Part shown: positions 35,250 to 44,060 of the stretch, in pieces
How the letters are laid out: every line of letters begins with the position of its first letter
Position numbering within the stretch: the first letter of the stretch is position 1
Assembly (NCBI RefSeq): GCF_017896165.1
Contig: NZ_JAFCNB010000021.1
Coordinates: 56,916 to 120,915 of the forward strand
Direction of reading: 5' to 3'
Length of the DNA stretch: 64,000 nt
Source: Microbispora oryzae
GTDB lineage: Bacteria; Actinomycetota; Actinomycetes; Streptosporangiales; Streptosporangiaceae
Position numbers and translations under genes: made by a program
Notes under the pieces: generated by a model
Database searches by the model: none
Seen by the model: only the letters and a program-made list of their open reading frames with translations
What the model was told of the DNA's origin: nothing

Positions 35250-35707
35250 CAGAGCGTCTGGACCAGCCGCGCGAGCTCGCCCCGCGGCTGCGGCTCTACT
35301 ACGACCCCGAGGCCTTCGGACGGCTCTCGGAGCGGATCGCGCGGTTCCTCGGCACGGCCCGCTTCATCGTCTACATGACGGTGTTCGTCGGGGTCTGGCT
35401 GCTCTGGAACACCTTCTCGCCGTACAAGTTCGACCCGTATCCGTTCATCTTCCTGACCCTGATGCTCTCGCTCCAGGCGTCGTACGCGGCCCCGCTGATC
35501 CTTCTGGCGCAGAACCGGCAGGCCGACCGCGACCGCATCCAGTACGAACAGGACCGCCTGGTGGCGGAGCGCAACCAGGCGGAGATCGAGTACCTCACCA
35601 GGGAGATCGCCGGCCTGCGCCTGGCGATCGGGGAGGTGGCGACGCGGGACTACATCCGCGCCGAGTTCCAGCGGCTCCAGGAGGAGCTCAGCTCCGCCGG
35701 TGAGTAG
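35246..35707 (+). CDS. DUF1003 family membrane protein
   Basis: The 153-residue protein has two membrane helices (ARFIVYMTVFVGVWLLWN and FIFLTLMLSLQASYAAPLIL) followed by the strongly conserved LAQNRQADRDR and a helical, charged C-terminus. This is the DUF1003 signature. Its genomic link to an MgtE-N/CBS protein is conserved in actinobacteria and suggests a joint role, perhaps in cation homeostasis; that is inference. The GTG start overlaps the previous stop by four bases. Confidence 0.93.
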   Translation: MTERLDQPRELAPRLRLYYDPEAFGRLSERIARFLGTARFIVYMTVFVGVWLLWNTFSPYKFDPYPFIFLTLMLSLQASYAAPLILLAQNRQADRDRIQYEQDRLVAERNQAEIEYLTREIAGLRLAIGEVATRDYIRAEFQRLQEELSSAGE

Positions 35708-35804
35708 CGCGGCGCACCGGCGGGGGCACGGCCGCGCGACCCCGGCCCCGCCGTACCGGAACCCGATGTTCTGAGAACGTCCGCCGAGTCCATAGCATGG
35801 ATTC

Positions 35805-36944
35805 ATGGCACCATCCCCAGAATCGGTCATGGCCGCGCTGGCCACGGTCAACGATCCCGAGATCCGCCGGCCGATCACCGACCTCGACATGGTCAAAAGC
35901 GTCGACATCTCCCCCGAAGGGGTGGTGCGCGTCGACATCTATCTCACCGTCGCCGGCTGTCCGCTCAAGGACACCATCACCCGTGACGTGACCACGGCGG
36001 TGTCGCGGCTCGACGGCGTGAGCCGCGTCCAGGTCGTGCTGGACGTCATGAGCACCGAGCAGCGCAAGAGCCTGCAGACCAAGCTGCGGGGCGACCGCGG
36101 GCCGGAGAAGGAGGTGCCCTTCTCCAAGCCGGGCTCGCTGACGCGCGTCTTCGCGGTGGCCAGCGGCAAGGGCGGCGTCGGCAAGTCGTCGGTGACGGTC
36201 AACCTCGCCGCCGCGATGGCCGCGTCGGGCCTCAAGGTCGGCGTGGTGGACGCGGACATCTACGGCCACTCGGTGCCCCGCATGCTGGGCGTCAGCGAGC
36301 GGCCCACCAAGGTCGAAGACATGATCATGCCGCCGGTGGCGCATGACATCAAGGTCATCTCGGTCGGCATGTTCAAGCCGGAGGGCAACACCCCGGTCGT
36401 GTGGCGCGGGCCCATGCTCGACCGCGCGCTGTTCCAGTTCCTCACGGACGTCTTCTGGGGCGACCTCGACGTCCTGCTGCTCGACCTGCCTCCGGGCACC
36501 GGCGACATCGCCATCTCGGTGGCCCAGCGGGTGCCCACGGCGGAGATCCTCGTCGTCACGACGCCGCAGCAGGCGGCGGCCGAGGTCGCGGAGCGGGCGG
36601 GCTCGATCGCCGCGCAGACCCACCAGCAGATCGCCGGCGTCATCGAGAACATGGCGTGGCTGCCCTGCCCCCACTGCGACGAGCGTATCCAGGTCTTCGG
36701 CGAGGGCGGCGGCCAGACCGTGGCCGACGCCCTGACCCGCACTCTCGGATCACGCGTGCCGCTACTCGGGCAGGTGCCGATCGACATGCGCCTGCGCGAG
36801 GGCGGCGACGAGGGCAAGCCGCTGGTCCTCACCGACCCCGACGCGCCGGCCGCGGCGGAGTTGCGCCGCATCGCGGCCGGGCTGGGCAAGAGGTCCAACA
36901 GCCTCAAGGGGATGAAGCTCGACCTCTCCCCGGTCAAGCACTGA
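35805..36944 (+). CDS. mrp: Mrp/NBP35-family Fe-S cluster carrier ATPase
   Basis: The 379-residue protein has an N-terminal DUF59/MIP18 domain (about 5-85, with AGCPLKDTI), a deviant Walker A ASGKGGVGKSSVTVNLAA near residue 120, DADIYGHSVPR and a C-terminal CPHC pair (about 286-289) that holds a bridging Fe-S cluster. Mrp/ApbC proteins deliver Fe-S clusters to target enzymes. It lies in the sigE neighbourhood as in Mycobacterium (Rv1229c). It converges with tatB across a strong bidirectional hairpin. Confidence 0.95.
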   Translation: MAPSPESVMAALATVNDPEIRRPITDLDMVKSVDISPEGVVRVDIYLTVAGCPLKDTITRDVTTAVSRLDGVSRVQVVLDVMSTEQRKSLQTKLRGDRGPEKEVPFSKPGSLTRVFAVASGKGGVGKSSVTVNLAAAMAASGLKVGVVDADIYGHSVPRMLGVSERPTKVEDMIMPPVAHDIKVISVGMFKPEGNTPVVWRGPMLDRALFQFLTDVFWGDLDVLLLDLPPGTGDIAISVAQRVPTAEILVVTTPQQAAAEVAERAGSIAAQTHQQIAGVIENMAWLPCPHCDERIQVFGEGGGQTVADALTRTLGSRVPLLGQVPIDMRLREGGDEGKPLVLTDPDAPAAAELRRIAAGLGKRSNSLKGMKLDLSPVKH

Positions 36945-36954
36945 CACCGGGCGG

Positions 36955-36991
36955 CCGGGCCGCGTCCCCCGCCGGAGCGGGCGCGGCCCGG
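36955..36991. terminator. Bidirectional hairpin between mrp and tatB
   Basis: CCGGGCCGCG (36955-36964) pairs perfectly with CGCGGCCCGG (36982-36991) around a 17-nt loop. It sits between convergent stops, 11 nt after mrp and 28 nt after tatB. Confidence 0.72.
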
Positions 36992-37018
36992 TGAGCGCCT
37001 TCCGCGGCCCGATGCGGC

Positions 37019-37363
37019 CTAGGTCGCCTCGTTGTCGTACGGCGGGATCTCCCCGACGCCGAGCTCCGGCTGCGTGGAGACCGAGTCCGGCTTGTCCGAC
37101 GGCTCGCTGTTCCAGTCCTTCTCAAGGTCGTCGAACAGGTGCTTGCGCACGAACGCCTTGGGATTGAGATCGGCCGGGTCGAAGTTGGAGAACTCCGGGC
37201 CGAGGTTGGCCTGCAGGTCTGCCTTGGCGCTGTTGGCCATCTGGCGCAGTTGCCGCAGCGTGCGCCCGGCCTGGGAGGCCGCCTGGGGCAGCTTCTCCGG
37301 GCCGAACACGAGCAAGGCGATCACGACCAGTGCCAGGAGCTCCGGCCAGCCCAGTCCGAACAC
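37019..37363 (-). CDS. tatB: Sec-independent protein translocase TatB
   Basis: The 114-residue protein starts at GTG 37363 (VFGLGWPELLALVVIALLVF), with AAGGAG 6 nt upstream. A membrane helix with the N-terminal Glu, the hinge FGPEKLPQ and a long amphipathic helix (SQAGRTLRQLRQMANSAKADL) are present, with an acidic C-terminus. TatB with TatC recognises twin-arginine signal peptides for export of folded proteins. Placement just behind htrA in the sigE cluster matches mycobacteria (Rv1224). Confidence 0.92.
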   Translation of the reverse strand: MFGLGWPELLALVVIALLVFGPEKLPQAASQAGRTLRQLRQMANSAKADLQANLGPEFSNFDPADLNPKAFVRKHLFDDLEKDWNSEPSDKPDSVSTQPELGVGEIPPYDNEAT

Positions 37364-37467
37364 CGTGATCTCCTTCCCAGGCAACGAACGGTTTCAGCCT
37401 AGTGCCCCAGCCCGCCGGTGCGAACGGGACATCCCCCACCGGTTAGGTCCAGATGTTCCCTCCCAGG

Positions 37468-38742
37468 TCAGGACGGGTGGTCGGTGGGAGCCGGGGCGGC
37501 GCCGACGGTGACCATCGCGGTCCGCAGCTGGCCGTCGTGCTGGAACCTGACGCTGACCTTGTCGCCCGGCGCCCGGCTGCGGATGGTCACGATCAGCTCC
37601 CTGCTGTCTCCCACCGGCTGGCCGCCGACCTCCAGGATGATGTCGCCGGGCCGCAGGCCCGCCCGGTCGGCGGGGCCTCCGGGGGTGACGGCGGCCGCCC
37701 CGCCCTCCGTACGCGTCGCGATCCGCACGCCCTGACCCTGGTAGCTCTGGTCGATGCTGATGCCGATGCGCGAGGTCCTGGCGGTGCCGGTGGCGACGAG
37801 TTCCTGCGCGATGCGGCGGACCTGGTTGACCGGGATCGCGAAGCCCAGGCCGATGCTGCCGGACTGCTGGCCGATCGCCGTCCCGCCGAGGGTGGCGATG
37901 GCGGAGTTGACCCCGATCACCTCTCCGGCCGTGTTGACCAGCGGGCCGCCCGAGTTTCCCGGATTGATCGCGGCGTCCGTCTGGATAGCGTTGATCAGGG
38001 CGTAGTCGGAGCCGGTCGTGCCGCCCGCCTCGACGGGACGGTTGAGGGAGCTGACGATGCCCGTCGTCACGGTGCCCCTGAGCCCGAGCGGCGACCCGAC
38101 GGCGATCACCGGATCTCCGACGACCACGCCGTCCGAGTTGCCGAGGGGCAGCTCGGGCGCCCTGATCTCGCCGGACGGCTTGACCACGGCGATGTCCGAA
38201 TTGGGATCGCGGCCGACGATGGAGGCCGGGATGGAGCTGCGGTCGTTGAACCTGACCCGGATGGCCCCGCCCTCCGCGGCGACCGCGACCACGTGGTTGT
38301 TGGTCACGATGTAGCCGCCCTTGATGACGAAGCCGGAGCCCGTCCCGGCCGACCCGCTGCCGCCCTTGACCTCCAGCGACACGACGCTCGGCAGCACCTT
38401 GGCGGCCACGCCCGCCACGGAGTCGGGCGGACGGGCGATCGGCTGGCTCGACGGCGTGCTCAGCGAGTATCCGGGATCGGTCCCCCCGGACGACCGCAGC
38501 AACAGGAACGTCCCCCAGCTCGCCACGCCGCCCGCGACCAGCGCGATGACCACCGCGAGAGCGGCGAACAGCCCCAGGTTGAGACCGCGCTGCTCCGGAC
38601 CCGCGGGTGACCCGGGCGCGGGCCCGGCCTTCCAGCCGTCCGGGGGGACGGGACCGCTGAGCGAACCCCAGTTGGGCTCCTCCTGCGACGGAGACGGCAC
38701 GGGCCGGTCCGACGGGTCGGAGGAGCCCGGGTGGTCGGTCAT
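37468..38742 (-). CDS. htrA: HtrA/DegP-type membrane-anchored serine protease with PDZ domain
   Basis: The 424-residue protein has a Pro-rich cytoplasmic N-terminus (1-52), one membrane helix (about 57-82), a trypsin-like S1C domain with His150 (TNNHVV), Asp183 (NSDIAVV) and Ser264 (PGNSGGPL), and a PDZ domain (about 330-420; GGPADRAGLRPGDIILEVGG). It degrades or signals through misfolded envelope proteins. It follows the sigma/anti-sigma pair in the same direction, as in M. tuberculosis sigE-rseA-htrA, so it probably belongs to the envelope stress response. A GTG at 38754 would add four residues. Confidence 0.94.
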   Translation of the reverse strand: MTDHPGSSDPSDRPVPSPSQEEPNWGSLSGPVPPDGWKAGPAPGSPAGPEQRGLNLGLFAALAVVIALVAGGVASWGTFLLLRSSGGTDPGYSLSTPSSQPIARPPDSVAGVAAKVLPSVVSLEVKGGSGSAGTGSGFVIKGGYIVTNNHVVAVAAEGGAIRVRFNDRSSIPASIVGRDPNSDIAVVKPSGEIRAPELPLGNSDGVVVGDPVIAVGSPLGLRGTVTTGIVSSLNRPVEAGGTTGSDYALINAIQTDAAINPGNSGGPLVNTAGEVIGVNSAIATLGGTAIGQQSGSIGLGFAIPVNQVRRIAQELVATGTARTSRIGISIDQSYQGQGVRIATRTEGGAAAVTPGGPADRAGLRPGDIILEVGGQPVGDSRELIVTIRSRAPGDKVSVRFQHDGQLRTAMVTVGAAPAPTDHPS

Positions 38743-38849
38743 CGGGGCAGTCACTCCTCGTGCACGGCGTCATCCACGACACAGCGCCATCAGTCGTGCG
38801 CTCCGGCACCCGACGGCTGTGAGGTCCGATCGTATGCCGTATTCCACTG

Positions 38850-39407
38850 TCAGTGGGTAAGCCCCGGCGTGACTCTGTGTGATGGAGTCGGGGTCGGCGT
38901 CACGGTCGGGGCCGGGTTGTGCACCTGCGGAGGTACGAACATCGCGGGAGACGGAGTCTGCGGAGCGGACGCCCCGCCCACCATGAACATGGTGCCGATC
39001 GCGACGGCGGCCGAGGCGAAGCCCACGGCCACATATCCCACGCGCCGGGCCCGGCCGGGCCGCCCCGGACCCGATGACCCCGCCCCGCGGTCGCGCGGCC
39101 GGTTGTCGAGCGGCGCCGGATGCATTCCGGGCAGTCCGCCCGAGCCGAAGGCGGGGTGGTCGGGAAAGGGCCGCATCCGCGGCGGCAGCGGCCCTCCCGG
39201 CTCGGCCATGCGCAGCAGCGACATGGTCAGGTCCGCGGGCACCGCGGGCGGGTCCATCGACCGCAGGCGGCCCTTCAGCGCCCGCATGGCGTCGACCTCC
39301 GCCCGGCAGTCCGCGCAGAACGTCAGATGGGCGAGGGCCCGTTCCCTGTCGTTGTGGCCGAGCTCGCCGTCGATGAGCGCGGAGACGCGCTCGCCGAGAT
39401 GACTCAT
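38850..39407 (-). CDS. rseA: Anti-sigma factor with zinc-binding motif (RseA/RsrA type)
   Basis: The 185-residue protein begins [20 protein letters not shown] and carries the ZAS motif H-x3-C-x2-C (HLTFCADC, about residues 27-34) that binds its sigma factor. A Pro-rich linker and one membrane helix (about 124-145) lead to a short extracytoplasmic tail rich in Pro/Thr. The start overlaps the sigma gene stop (ATGA), so the pair is made in fixed ratio. It should hold SigE at the membrane until envelope or redox stress releases it. Confidence 0.92.
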   Translation of the reverse strand: MSHLGERVSALIDGELGHNDRERALAHLTFCADCRAEVDAMRALKGRLRSMDPPAVPADLTMSLLRMAEPGGPLPPRMRPFPDHPAFGSGGLPGMHPAPLDNRPRDRGAGSSGPGRPGRARRVGYVAVGFASAAVAIGTMFMVGGASAPQTPSPAMFVPPQVHNPAPTVTPTPTPSHRVTPGLTH

Positions 39408-40042
39408 AGTCCCTCCCTGCTGATTGAAGGGGGGGTTTGGTCGCCGTTCCGGTTAACGGAGGGCGCCCGGTGGTCCAATGCCTCCCGCAGCTGCGCGCGG
39501 CCGCGGTGGATGCGGCTGCGCACGGTGCCGAGCTTCACGCCGAGCGTCGCGGCGATCTCCTCGTAGGAGAGCCCCTCGATGTCGCAGAGCACCACCGCCG
39601 CACGGAACTCCGGCGCCAGCGCGTCGAGCGCGGCCTGGATGTCGGGCTCCAGATGCGCGTCGTCGTACGCCTGGGCGGGCGACGGCTCGCGGCCGTGCAG
39701 CCGCTCCGCCGCGTCGTCCCCGAGCCCCTCGAAGCGGATGCGCTGCCTGCGCCGCGCCATGTCGAGGAAGAGGTTGGTGGTGATCCGGTGCAGCCAGCCC
39801 TCGAACGTGCCGGGCGTATAGCTCGACAGGGACCGGAAGACACGGACGAAGACCTCCTGCGTGAGATCCTCGGCGTCGTGCACGTTGCCGGTCAGACGAT
39901 ACGCCAGCCGGTACACCCGCGCGGAATGCGTTCGGACGACCTCCTCCCAGGTGGGAGGCGTCCAGCCGGACACCGAAGTCTCCGCCTGGTGGTCGTGGTC
40001 GTCCACCGGCATTCCTCTCTGCAGGACCGTCGCTACAGCCAT
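39404..40042 (-). CDS. sigE: ECF RNA polymerase sigma factor SigE
   Basis: The 212-residue ECF sigma factor has region 2 ([45 protein letters not shown]) and region 4 ([40 protein letters not shown]). It directs RNA polymerase to envelope-stress promoters. The neighbourhood (O-methyltransferase divergent; anti-sigma, htrA, tatB downstream) matches mycobacterial sigE. Start choice is open: ATG 40042, ATG 40012 and GTG 40006 are in frame, and GAGAGGA lies ideally for 40006. A TTGAAC/GTTCAA palindrome at 40088 may control it. Confidence 0.94.
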   Translation of the reverse strand: MAVATVLQRGMPVDDHDHQAETSVSGWTPPTWEEVVRTHSARVYRLAYRLTGNVHDAEDLTQEVFVRVFRSLSSYTPGTFEGWLHRITTNLFLDMARRRQRIRFEGLGDDAAERLHGREPSPAQAYDDAHLEPDIQAALDALAPEFRAAVVLCDIEGLSYEEIAATLGVKLGTVRSRIHRGRAQLREALDHRAPSVNRNGDQTPPSISREGL

Positions 40043-40087
40043 AGTGCCTGGTTTCGCCCCTTCCTGCGCACCGCGGGCCGAGCGGTC

Positions 40088-40106
40088 TTGAACAAAGACC
40101 GTTCAA
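40088..40106. promoter_or_regulatory. TTGAAC-N7-GTTCAA inverted repeat upstream of sigE
   Basis: A perfect 6-bp inverted repeat with 7-bp spacer lies in the 154-bp divergent gap, 46 bp upstream of the longest sigE start and 91 bp before the methyltransferase ATG. It is a candidate operator for a dimeric regulator such as an MprA- or ECF-linked factor. No binding data can be inferred from sequence. Confidence 0.35.
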
Positions 40107-40196
40107 AGCGTGCAACGTCCCCGTTGTGGCGTGAGTTCCCGTTCCGGGCCGACTCCCCTAGGCTGCGTCCAAGATGAAGCAGGGAGGGAGAGGCCG

Positions 40197-40826
40197 ATGG
40201 CGACACCGGCCAGCCTGGAGTACGCGGAGGAGTTCGTCCCCGAGGACGACATCCTGCGGTCCGCGCGCCGGCGTGGCATCGAGGTCGGAGCGCACCCGAT
40301 CCTGCCCGGATGCGGGGCGGCGCTCTGCTTCCTCGCGACCGCGGTAAACGCCCGCTCGGTCGTCGAGGTCGGCACCGGCTGCGGTGTCTCCGGCCTGTGG
40401 CTGCTGCGCGGGATGCGCGCGGACGGCACGCTGACCAGCGTGGACGTGGAGCCCGAACACCAGCGCATGGCGCGGCAGACCTTCGCGACCGCCGGTTTCT
40501 CCGGCAGCCGCATCCGCCTGATCGGGGGCCGCGCGCTCGACGTGCTGCCCCGGCTCGCCGACGGCGGATACGACCTGGTCTTCTGCGACGCCGCCAAGCA
40601 GGAGTACACCGACTACCTCATCGAGTCGGTACGGCTGCTGCGCGTCGGCGGCGTGGTGGTCTTCGGCGGCGCCTTCCACGCCGACCAGGTGGCCGACCCC
40701 ACCCAGCGCGACCCCGACACCGTGACGATCCGCGAGCTCGGCAAACTCGTCCGCGACGACGAGCGGCTCCGCCCGCTGCTGCTTCCCCTCGGCGACGGGC
40801 TGCTCGCCGCCGTCAAGCTCGGCTGA
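40197..40826 (+). CDS. O-methyltransferase (class I SAM-dependent)
   Basis: The 209-residue protein has SAM-binding motif I VVEVGTGCGVSGL, acidic motif SVDVEPEHQ and the post-motif YDLVFCDAAKQEYTDYL, typical of the COMT-like O-methyltransferase 3 family. The metal-coordinating Asp is in FCDAAK. The ATG at 40197 follows AGGGAGGGAG. Divergent location next to sigE is conserved (Rv1220c in M. tuberculosis). The substrate is unknown. Confidence 0.92.
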   Translation: MATPASLEYAEEFVPEDDILRSARRRGIEVGAHPILPGCGAALCFLATAVNARSVVEVGTGCGVSGLWLLRGMRADGTLTSVDVEPEHQRMARQTFATAGFSGSRIRLIGGRALDVLPRLADGGYDLVFCDAAKQEYTDYLIESVRLLRVGGVVVFGGAFHADQVADPTQRDPDTVTIRELGKLVRDDERLRPLLLPLGDGLLAAVKLG

Positions 40827-40870
40827 CCGGCCTCCGCCGCCCGTGGGGCGGGGAGGCCGCGGCAGCCGCC

Positions 40871-42277
40871 TCAGCCGGCGAGGTAGCGCAGCAGCAGCCG
40901 CACGCCGAAACCGGTGCCGCCCTTGGTGAGCTCGCCGTTGTCGGAGGCGGCGCGGGCCGGCCCGGCGATGTCGAGGTGGGCCCAGGCCCGCGCGCCCACG
41001 AACTCGCGCAGGAACAGCGCGGCGGTCACCGACCCGGCCGCCCCGGTCATCTTCCTGTCGACGTTGGACAGGTCGGCGATGTCGGAGTCGAGCATCGCCC
41101 GGTAGTCGTCGAGCAGCGGCATGCGCCACAACCGGTCGCCGGTCGCCGCACCGGCGGCCAGCAGTTCCCCCGCCACCGTCTCGTCGTTCGCGTAGAGCCC
41201 GCCGAGGGACGGGCCGAGCGCCACCTTGGCCGCCCCGGTCAGCGTGGCGATGTCGATCAGGACGTCCGGCTCAAGCTCGGCGTCGGCGTAGGCGAGGGCG
41301 TCGGCCATCACCAGCCGCCCCTCGGCGTCGGTGTTCAGCACCTCGACCGTCCGGCCGCCGTACTGGGTGATGACGTCGCCCGGCCGCTGGGCGGCGCCGG
41401 ACACCGCGTTCTCCGCGCAGGCGATCAGCCCGGTGACCCGCACCGGGACGCCGGAGGCCGCCAGGGCGCTCATCGTGGCGATCACCGCGGCGCCGCCCGC
41501 CATATCGGTCTTCATCGCTTTCATGCCCTCGGTCGGCTTGAGCGAGAGCCCGCCGGTGTCGAACGTGATGCCCTTGCCGACCAGCACCACGTGGGACCGC
41601 GCGCCCTCGGGGGCGTACGAGAGCTCGACGAGCCGCGGCGGGCTGGCCGAGCCCTGCCCGACCGCCCGGATGCCGCCGAACCCGGCGAGCCCGTCGCCCT
41701 TCCTGATCCGCACGCCCAGCCCGGCCGCCGTGGCGATCTCCTCCGCCCGCCCGGCCAGCCACGCGGGGGTCTTGACCGACGAGGGGGTGTTGACGAGGTC
41801 GCGGGCGAGGGCGGTGGCGCGGGCGACGGTCTCGCCCCGGCGGAGCTCCCGCTCGTCGCCACCCGCGAACACGATCTCCCGGACCGGCCGGGAGCCGGCT
41901 CTGCCGATCCGGAACGCGTAGGCCGCCAGCTGCGCCCCCTCGACCAGGGCCCGCGTCTCGCCCGTCTCCGGGACGGAGATCGTCACGGACTCGCGGCCTC
42001 TGGCCTTGCGGGCGACGGCCGCGCCGGCCGCGCGCAGCGCCCGCGCCGAACCGTCCCCCGTGCCGTACAGCAGGACACGGCCCACGCCGTCGCCCCGGGC
42101 GACCGGCATCTCGACCACCTCACCCGGCTCACCCTTGGCCTCGTAGTGGGCCAGCAGCGCCCCCGCGGGGACGGGAAGCTCGACGGGCGGGGCCAGATCC
42201 GGCCCGTACGGCAGGGCCAGCAGCTCCGCTCCGGGGTCGGGTCGCTCGGCGAAGACCGTGGCGGTCTCGATGGGCAC
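40871..42277 (-). CDS. pepA: Leucyl aminopeptidase (M17)
   Basis: The 468-residue cytosolic enzyme shows the M17 metal and active-site elements VGKGITFDTGGLSLKP (Lys, Asp), MKTDMAGGAA and NTDAEGRLVMADAL (Asp, Glu, Arg). It removes N-terminal residues from peptides as a hexamer with two metal ions. The GTG at 42277 (MPIETATVFA) is chosen since GGAGG is 5 nt upstream; two codons further upstream a GTG also exists. PepA also binds DNA in some bacteria; nothing here indicates that. Confidence 0.93.
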   Translation of the reverse strand: MPIETATVFAERPDPGAELLALPYGPDLAPPVELPVPAGALLAHYEAKGEPGEVVEMPVARGDGVGRVLLYGTGDGSARALRAAGAAVARKARGRESVTISVPETGETRALVEGAQLAAYAFRIGRAGSRPVREIVFAGGDERELRRGETVARATALARDLVNTPSSVKTPAWLAGRAEEIATAAGLGVRIRKGDGLAGFGGIRAVGQGSASPPRLVELSYAPEGARSHVVLVGKGITFDTGGLSLKPTEGMKAMKTDMAGGAAVIATMSALAASGVPVRVTGLIACAENAVSGAAQRPGDVITQYGGRTVEVLNTDAEGRLVMADALAYADAELEPDVLIDIATLTGAAKVALGPSLGGLYANDETVAGELLAAGAATGDRLWRMPLLDDYRAMLDSDIADLSNVDRKMTGAAGSVTAALFLREFVGARAWAHLDIAGPARAASDNGELTKGGTGFGVRLLLRYLAG

Positions 42278-42356
42278 GTGCACCTCCAACAGGGCGGCCC
42301 CGGTGCGGGAACCCCCGCGACCAGGGCCGGAAATCGTAAACGTCAGCCGGAAACGT

Positions 42357-42524
42357 TCAGCCGACGACCTTCTTCAGCGCGTCGCCGAGGGCGCTGGCCT
42401 CGTCCGCAGAGAGCTCCACGACGAGTCGGCCGCCACCCTCGAGGGGGACCCGCATGACGATGCCCCGTCCTTCCTTGGTGACCTCCAGCGGACCGTCACC
42501 GGTCCGCGGCTTCATCGCCGCCAT
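42357..42524 (-). CDS. DUF3117 family protein
   Basis: The 55-residue protein starts MAAMKPRTGDGPLEVTKEGR, continues with IVMRVPLEGGGRLVVELS and ends in ALGDALKKVVG. It is the highly conserved actinobacterial DUF3117. Despite its small size, the conservation across actinobacteria marks it as a real gene. It sits 79 bp upstream of pepA in the same direction, so it may share its transcript. No function is assigned. Confidence 0.92.
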   Translation of the reverse strand: MAAMKPRTGDGPLEVTKEGRGIVMRVPLEGGGRLVVELSADEASALGDALKKVVG

Positions 42525-42706
42525 GCGTGTATCCCTTCCCGCGTTGTCGGCCGCCCCGGAGGGTAACCGGCGTATTCACGTTTCTGTGATGTCTTATTAT
42601 CCCGCCTCGGAGCTCAAAAAGGTAACGTCCCGGCTCCGTTCGGTGGATCAATGAGGGCGTGAAACCTCATTGTGGGCAGAGCGGACCTGACCCCACACTG
42701 GGTGAG

Positions 42707-43480
42707 GTGAACGCCCGAGCCGCGCTTTTCGATCTCTACGGGGACCACCTTCGCACCAGGGGCGGACGCGCCTCCGTGGCGGCGCTCGTCCGGTTGCTCG
42801 CGCCACTCGGCATCGCGCCTCCCGCCGTGCGGACCGCGATCTCGCGCATGGTCCGTCAGGGCTGGCTCGACCCCGTACGGCTCCCGCAGGGACCGGGCTA
42901 CGCCGTCACCCCCAGGTGCGAACGCAGGCTCGACGAGGCCGCCGCGCGTATCTACCGTCTCGGGGCGGCCTCGTGGTCCGGACGGTGGCATGTGCTGGTC
43001 CTCGAACCGGTACGCGAACGGGCCCGGCGTGAACGGCTCCGCGCCGACCTCGCGTTCCTCGGCTACGCGCCGCTGACCGAGAACACGTGGATCGGCCCCC
43101 GGCCGTCCCCCGAGCTCGACGGGCTGCAGATGCGGGCCCGCCGGTTCGACGCGTGCCTGGAGGGAGATCCGCGGACGCTGCTCGCGTCCGCGTGGGACCT
43201 GGACGGCATCGCCAAGGCGTACGAGGAGTGGCTGGCCAGCGCGGCCGTCCTGGTGGGGTCGCTGCCCGAGCGGGCGTCCGACGACCACGTGTTCGCCGTC
43301 CGCAGCAGGCTGGTGCACGGCTGGCGCAACTTCCTGTTCCGCGACCCGGGGCTGCCCTCCGAACTGCTGCCGCCGGGCTGGCCGGGCGACAAGGCCCGCG
43401 GCTTCTTCGAGCAGGAGGCCACCCGGCTGCTGCCGGCGGCGGCCGCGTTCGTCGAGCGCAACCTGGACGGCCCGCACTGA
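42707..43480 (+). CDS. PaaX family transcriptional regulator
   Basis: The 257-residue protein begins VNARAALFDLYGDHLRTRGG and has a winged helix-turn-helix (about 20-85: LAPLGIAPPAVRTAISRMVRQGW) with PaaX-specific C-terminal domains (LDGLQMRARRFDACLEGDPR and HGWRNFLFRDPGLPSELLPPGWPG). PaaX represses phenylacetate catabolism in E. coli with phenylacetyl-CoA as inducer. No paa genes are nearby, so its target is unknown. The GTG at 42707 fits the family start; GTG 42659 would add 16 residues. Confidence 0.9.
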   Translation: MNARAALFDLYGDHLRTRGGRASVAALVRLLAPLGIAPPAVRTAISRMVRQGWLDPVRLPQGPGYAVTPRCERRLDEAAARIYRLGAASWSGRWHVLVLEPVRERARRERLRADLAFLGYAPLTENTWIGPRPSPELDGLQMRARRFDACLEGDPRTLLASAWDLDGIAKAYEEWLASAAVLVGSLPERASDDHVFAVRSRLVHGWRNFLFRDPGLPSELLPPGWPGDKARGFFEQEATRLLPAAAAFVERNLDGPH

Positions 43481-43484
43481 CACC

Positions 43485-44060
43485 TCAGCGGGCGGCGGCC
43501 GGGCCGCGCAGGCCGTCGACCGTCCCACGCACCCAGCACTCGGCCACGTGGTCGTTGACCAGGCCGATGGCCTGCATGAGCGCGTAGGCCGTGGTGGGGC
43601 CCACGAACCGGAAGCCGTGCCGCTTGAGCTCCTTGGCGAGGGCCTTCGACCCGGGCGTCTGGGCGGGGACGTCGGCGAGCGTCAGCGGGGCCTTCACCGG
43701 CTCCTCGGCGTAGCGCCACACGAGGTCGCTGAGACCGCCCGGCAGATCCATCGCCGCCCGGGCGTTCGCGACCGCCGCCTCGATCTTGGCGCGGTTGCGG
43801 ACGATGCCCGCGTCGGCCATCAGCCGCTCGACGTCGGCCTCGCCGTACGCGGCGACCGCGGGGATGGAGAACCCGGAGAAGGCGCCGCGGAAGTTCTCCC
43901 GCTTGCGCAGGATCGTGAGCCACGACAGCCCGGACTGGAACGCCTCCAGCGTGATCCGCTCGTAGACACCGTCGTCGCCGCGGACCGGGCGGCCCCATTC
44001 GTCGTCGTGGTAGGCGAGGTAGTCGGGCGCGTCGGTGACCCAGCCGCAGCGGATCACCAT
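43485..44060 (-). CDS. tag: DNA-3-methyladenine glycosylase I
   Basis: The 191-residue protein has the Tag features RCGWVTDAPDYLAYHDDEWG (zinc-binding Cys near residue 5, catalytic Glu in DEWG), FQSGLSWLTILRKRENFR and the C-terminal zinc cluster residues His/Cys in VAECWVRGTV. It removes 3-methyladenine from DNA. The start overlaps the end of the DivIVA-domain gene by 7 bp, so the two are co-transcribed. It converges with paaX at 4-bp spacing. Confidence 0.95.
   Translation of the reverse strand: MVIRCGWVTDAPDYLAYHDDEWGRPVRGDDGVYERITLEAFQSGLSWLTILRKRENFRGAFSGFSIPAVAAYGEADVERLMADAGIVRNRAKIEAAVANARAAMDLPGGLSDLVWRYAEEPVKAPLTLADVPAQTPGSKALAKELKRHGFRFVGPTTAYALMQAIGLVNDHVAECWVRGTVDGLRGPAAAR

Noticed and set aside
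40310..42457. Plus-strand open frame of 715 codons across the methyltransferase and pepA
   Set aside because: pepA on the opposite strand has full M17 motifs; this frame is a composition artefact.
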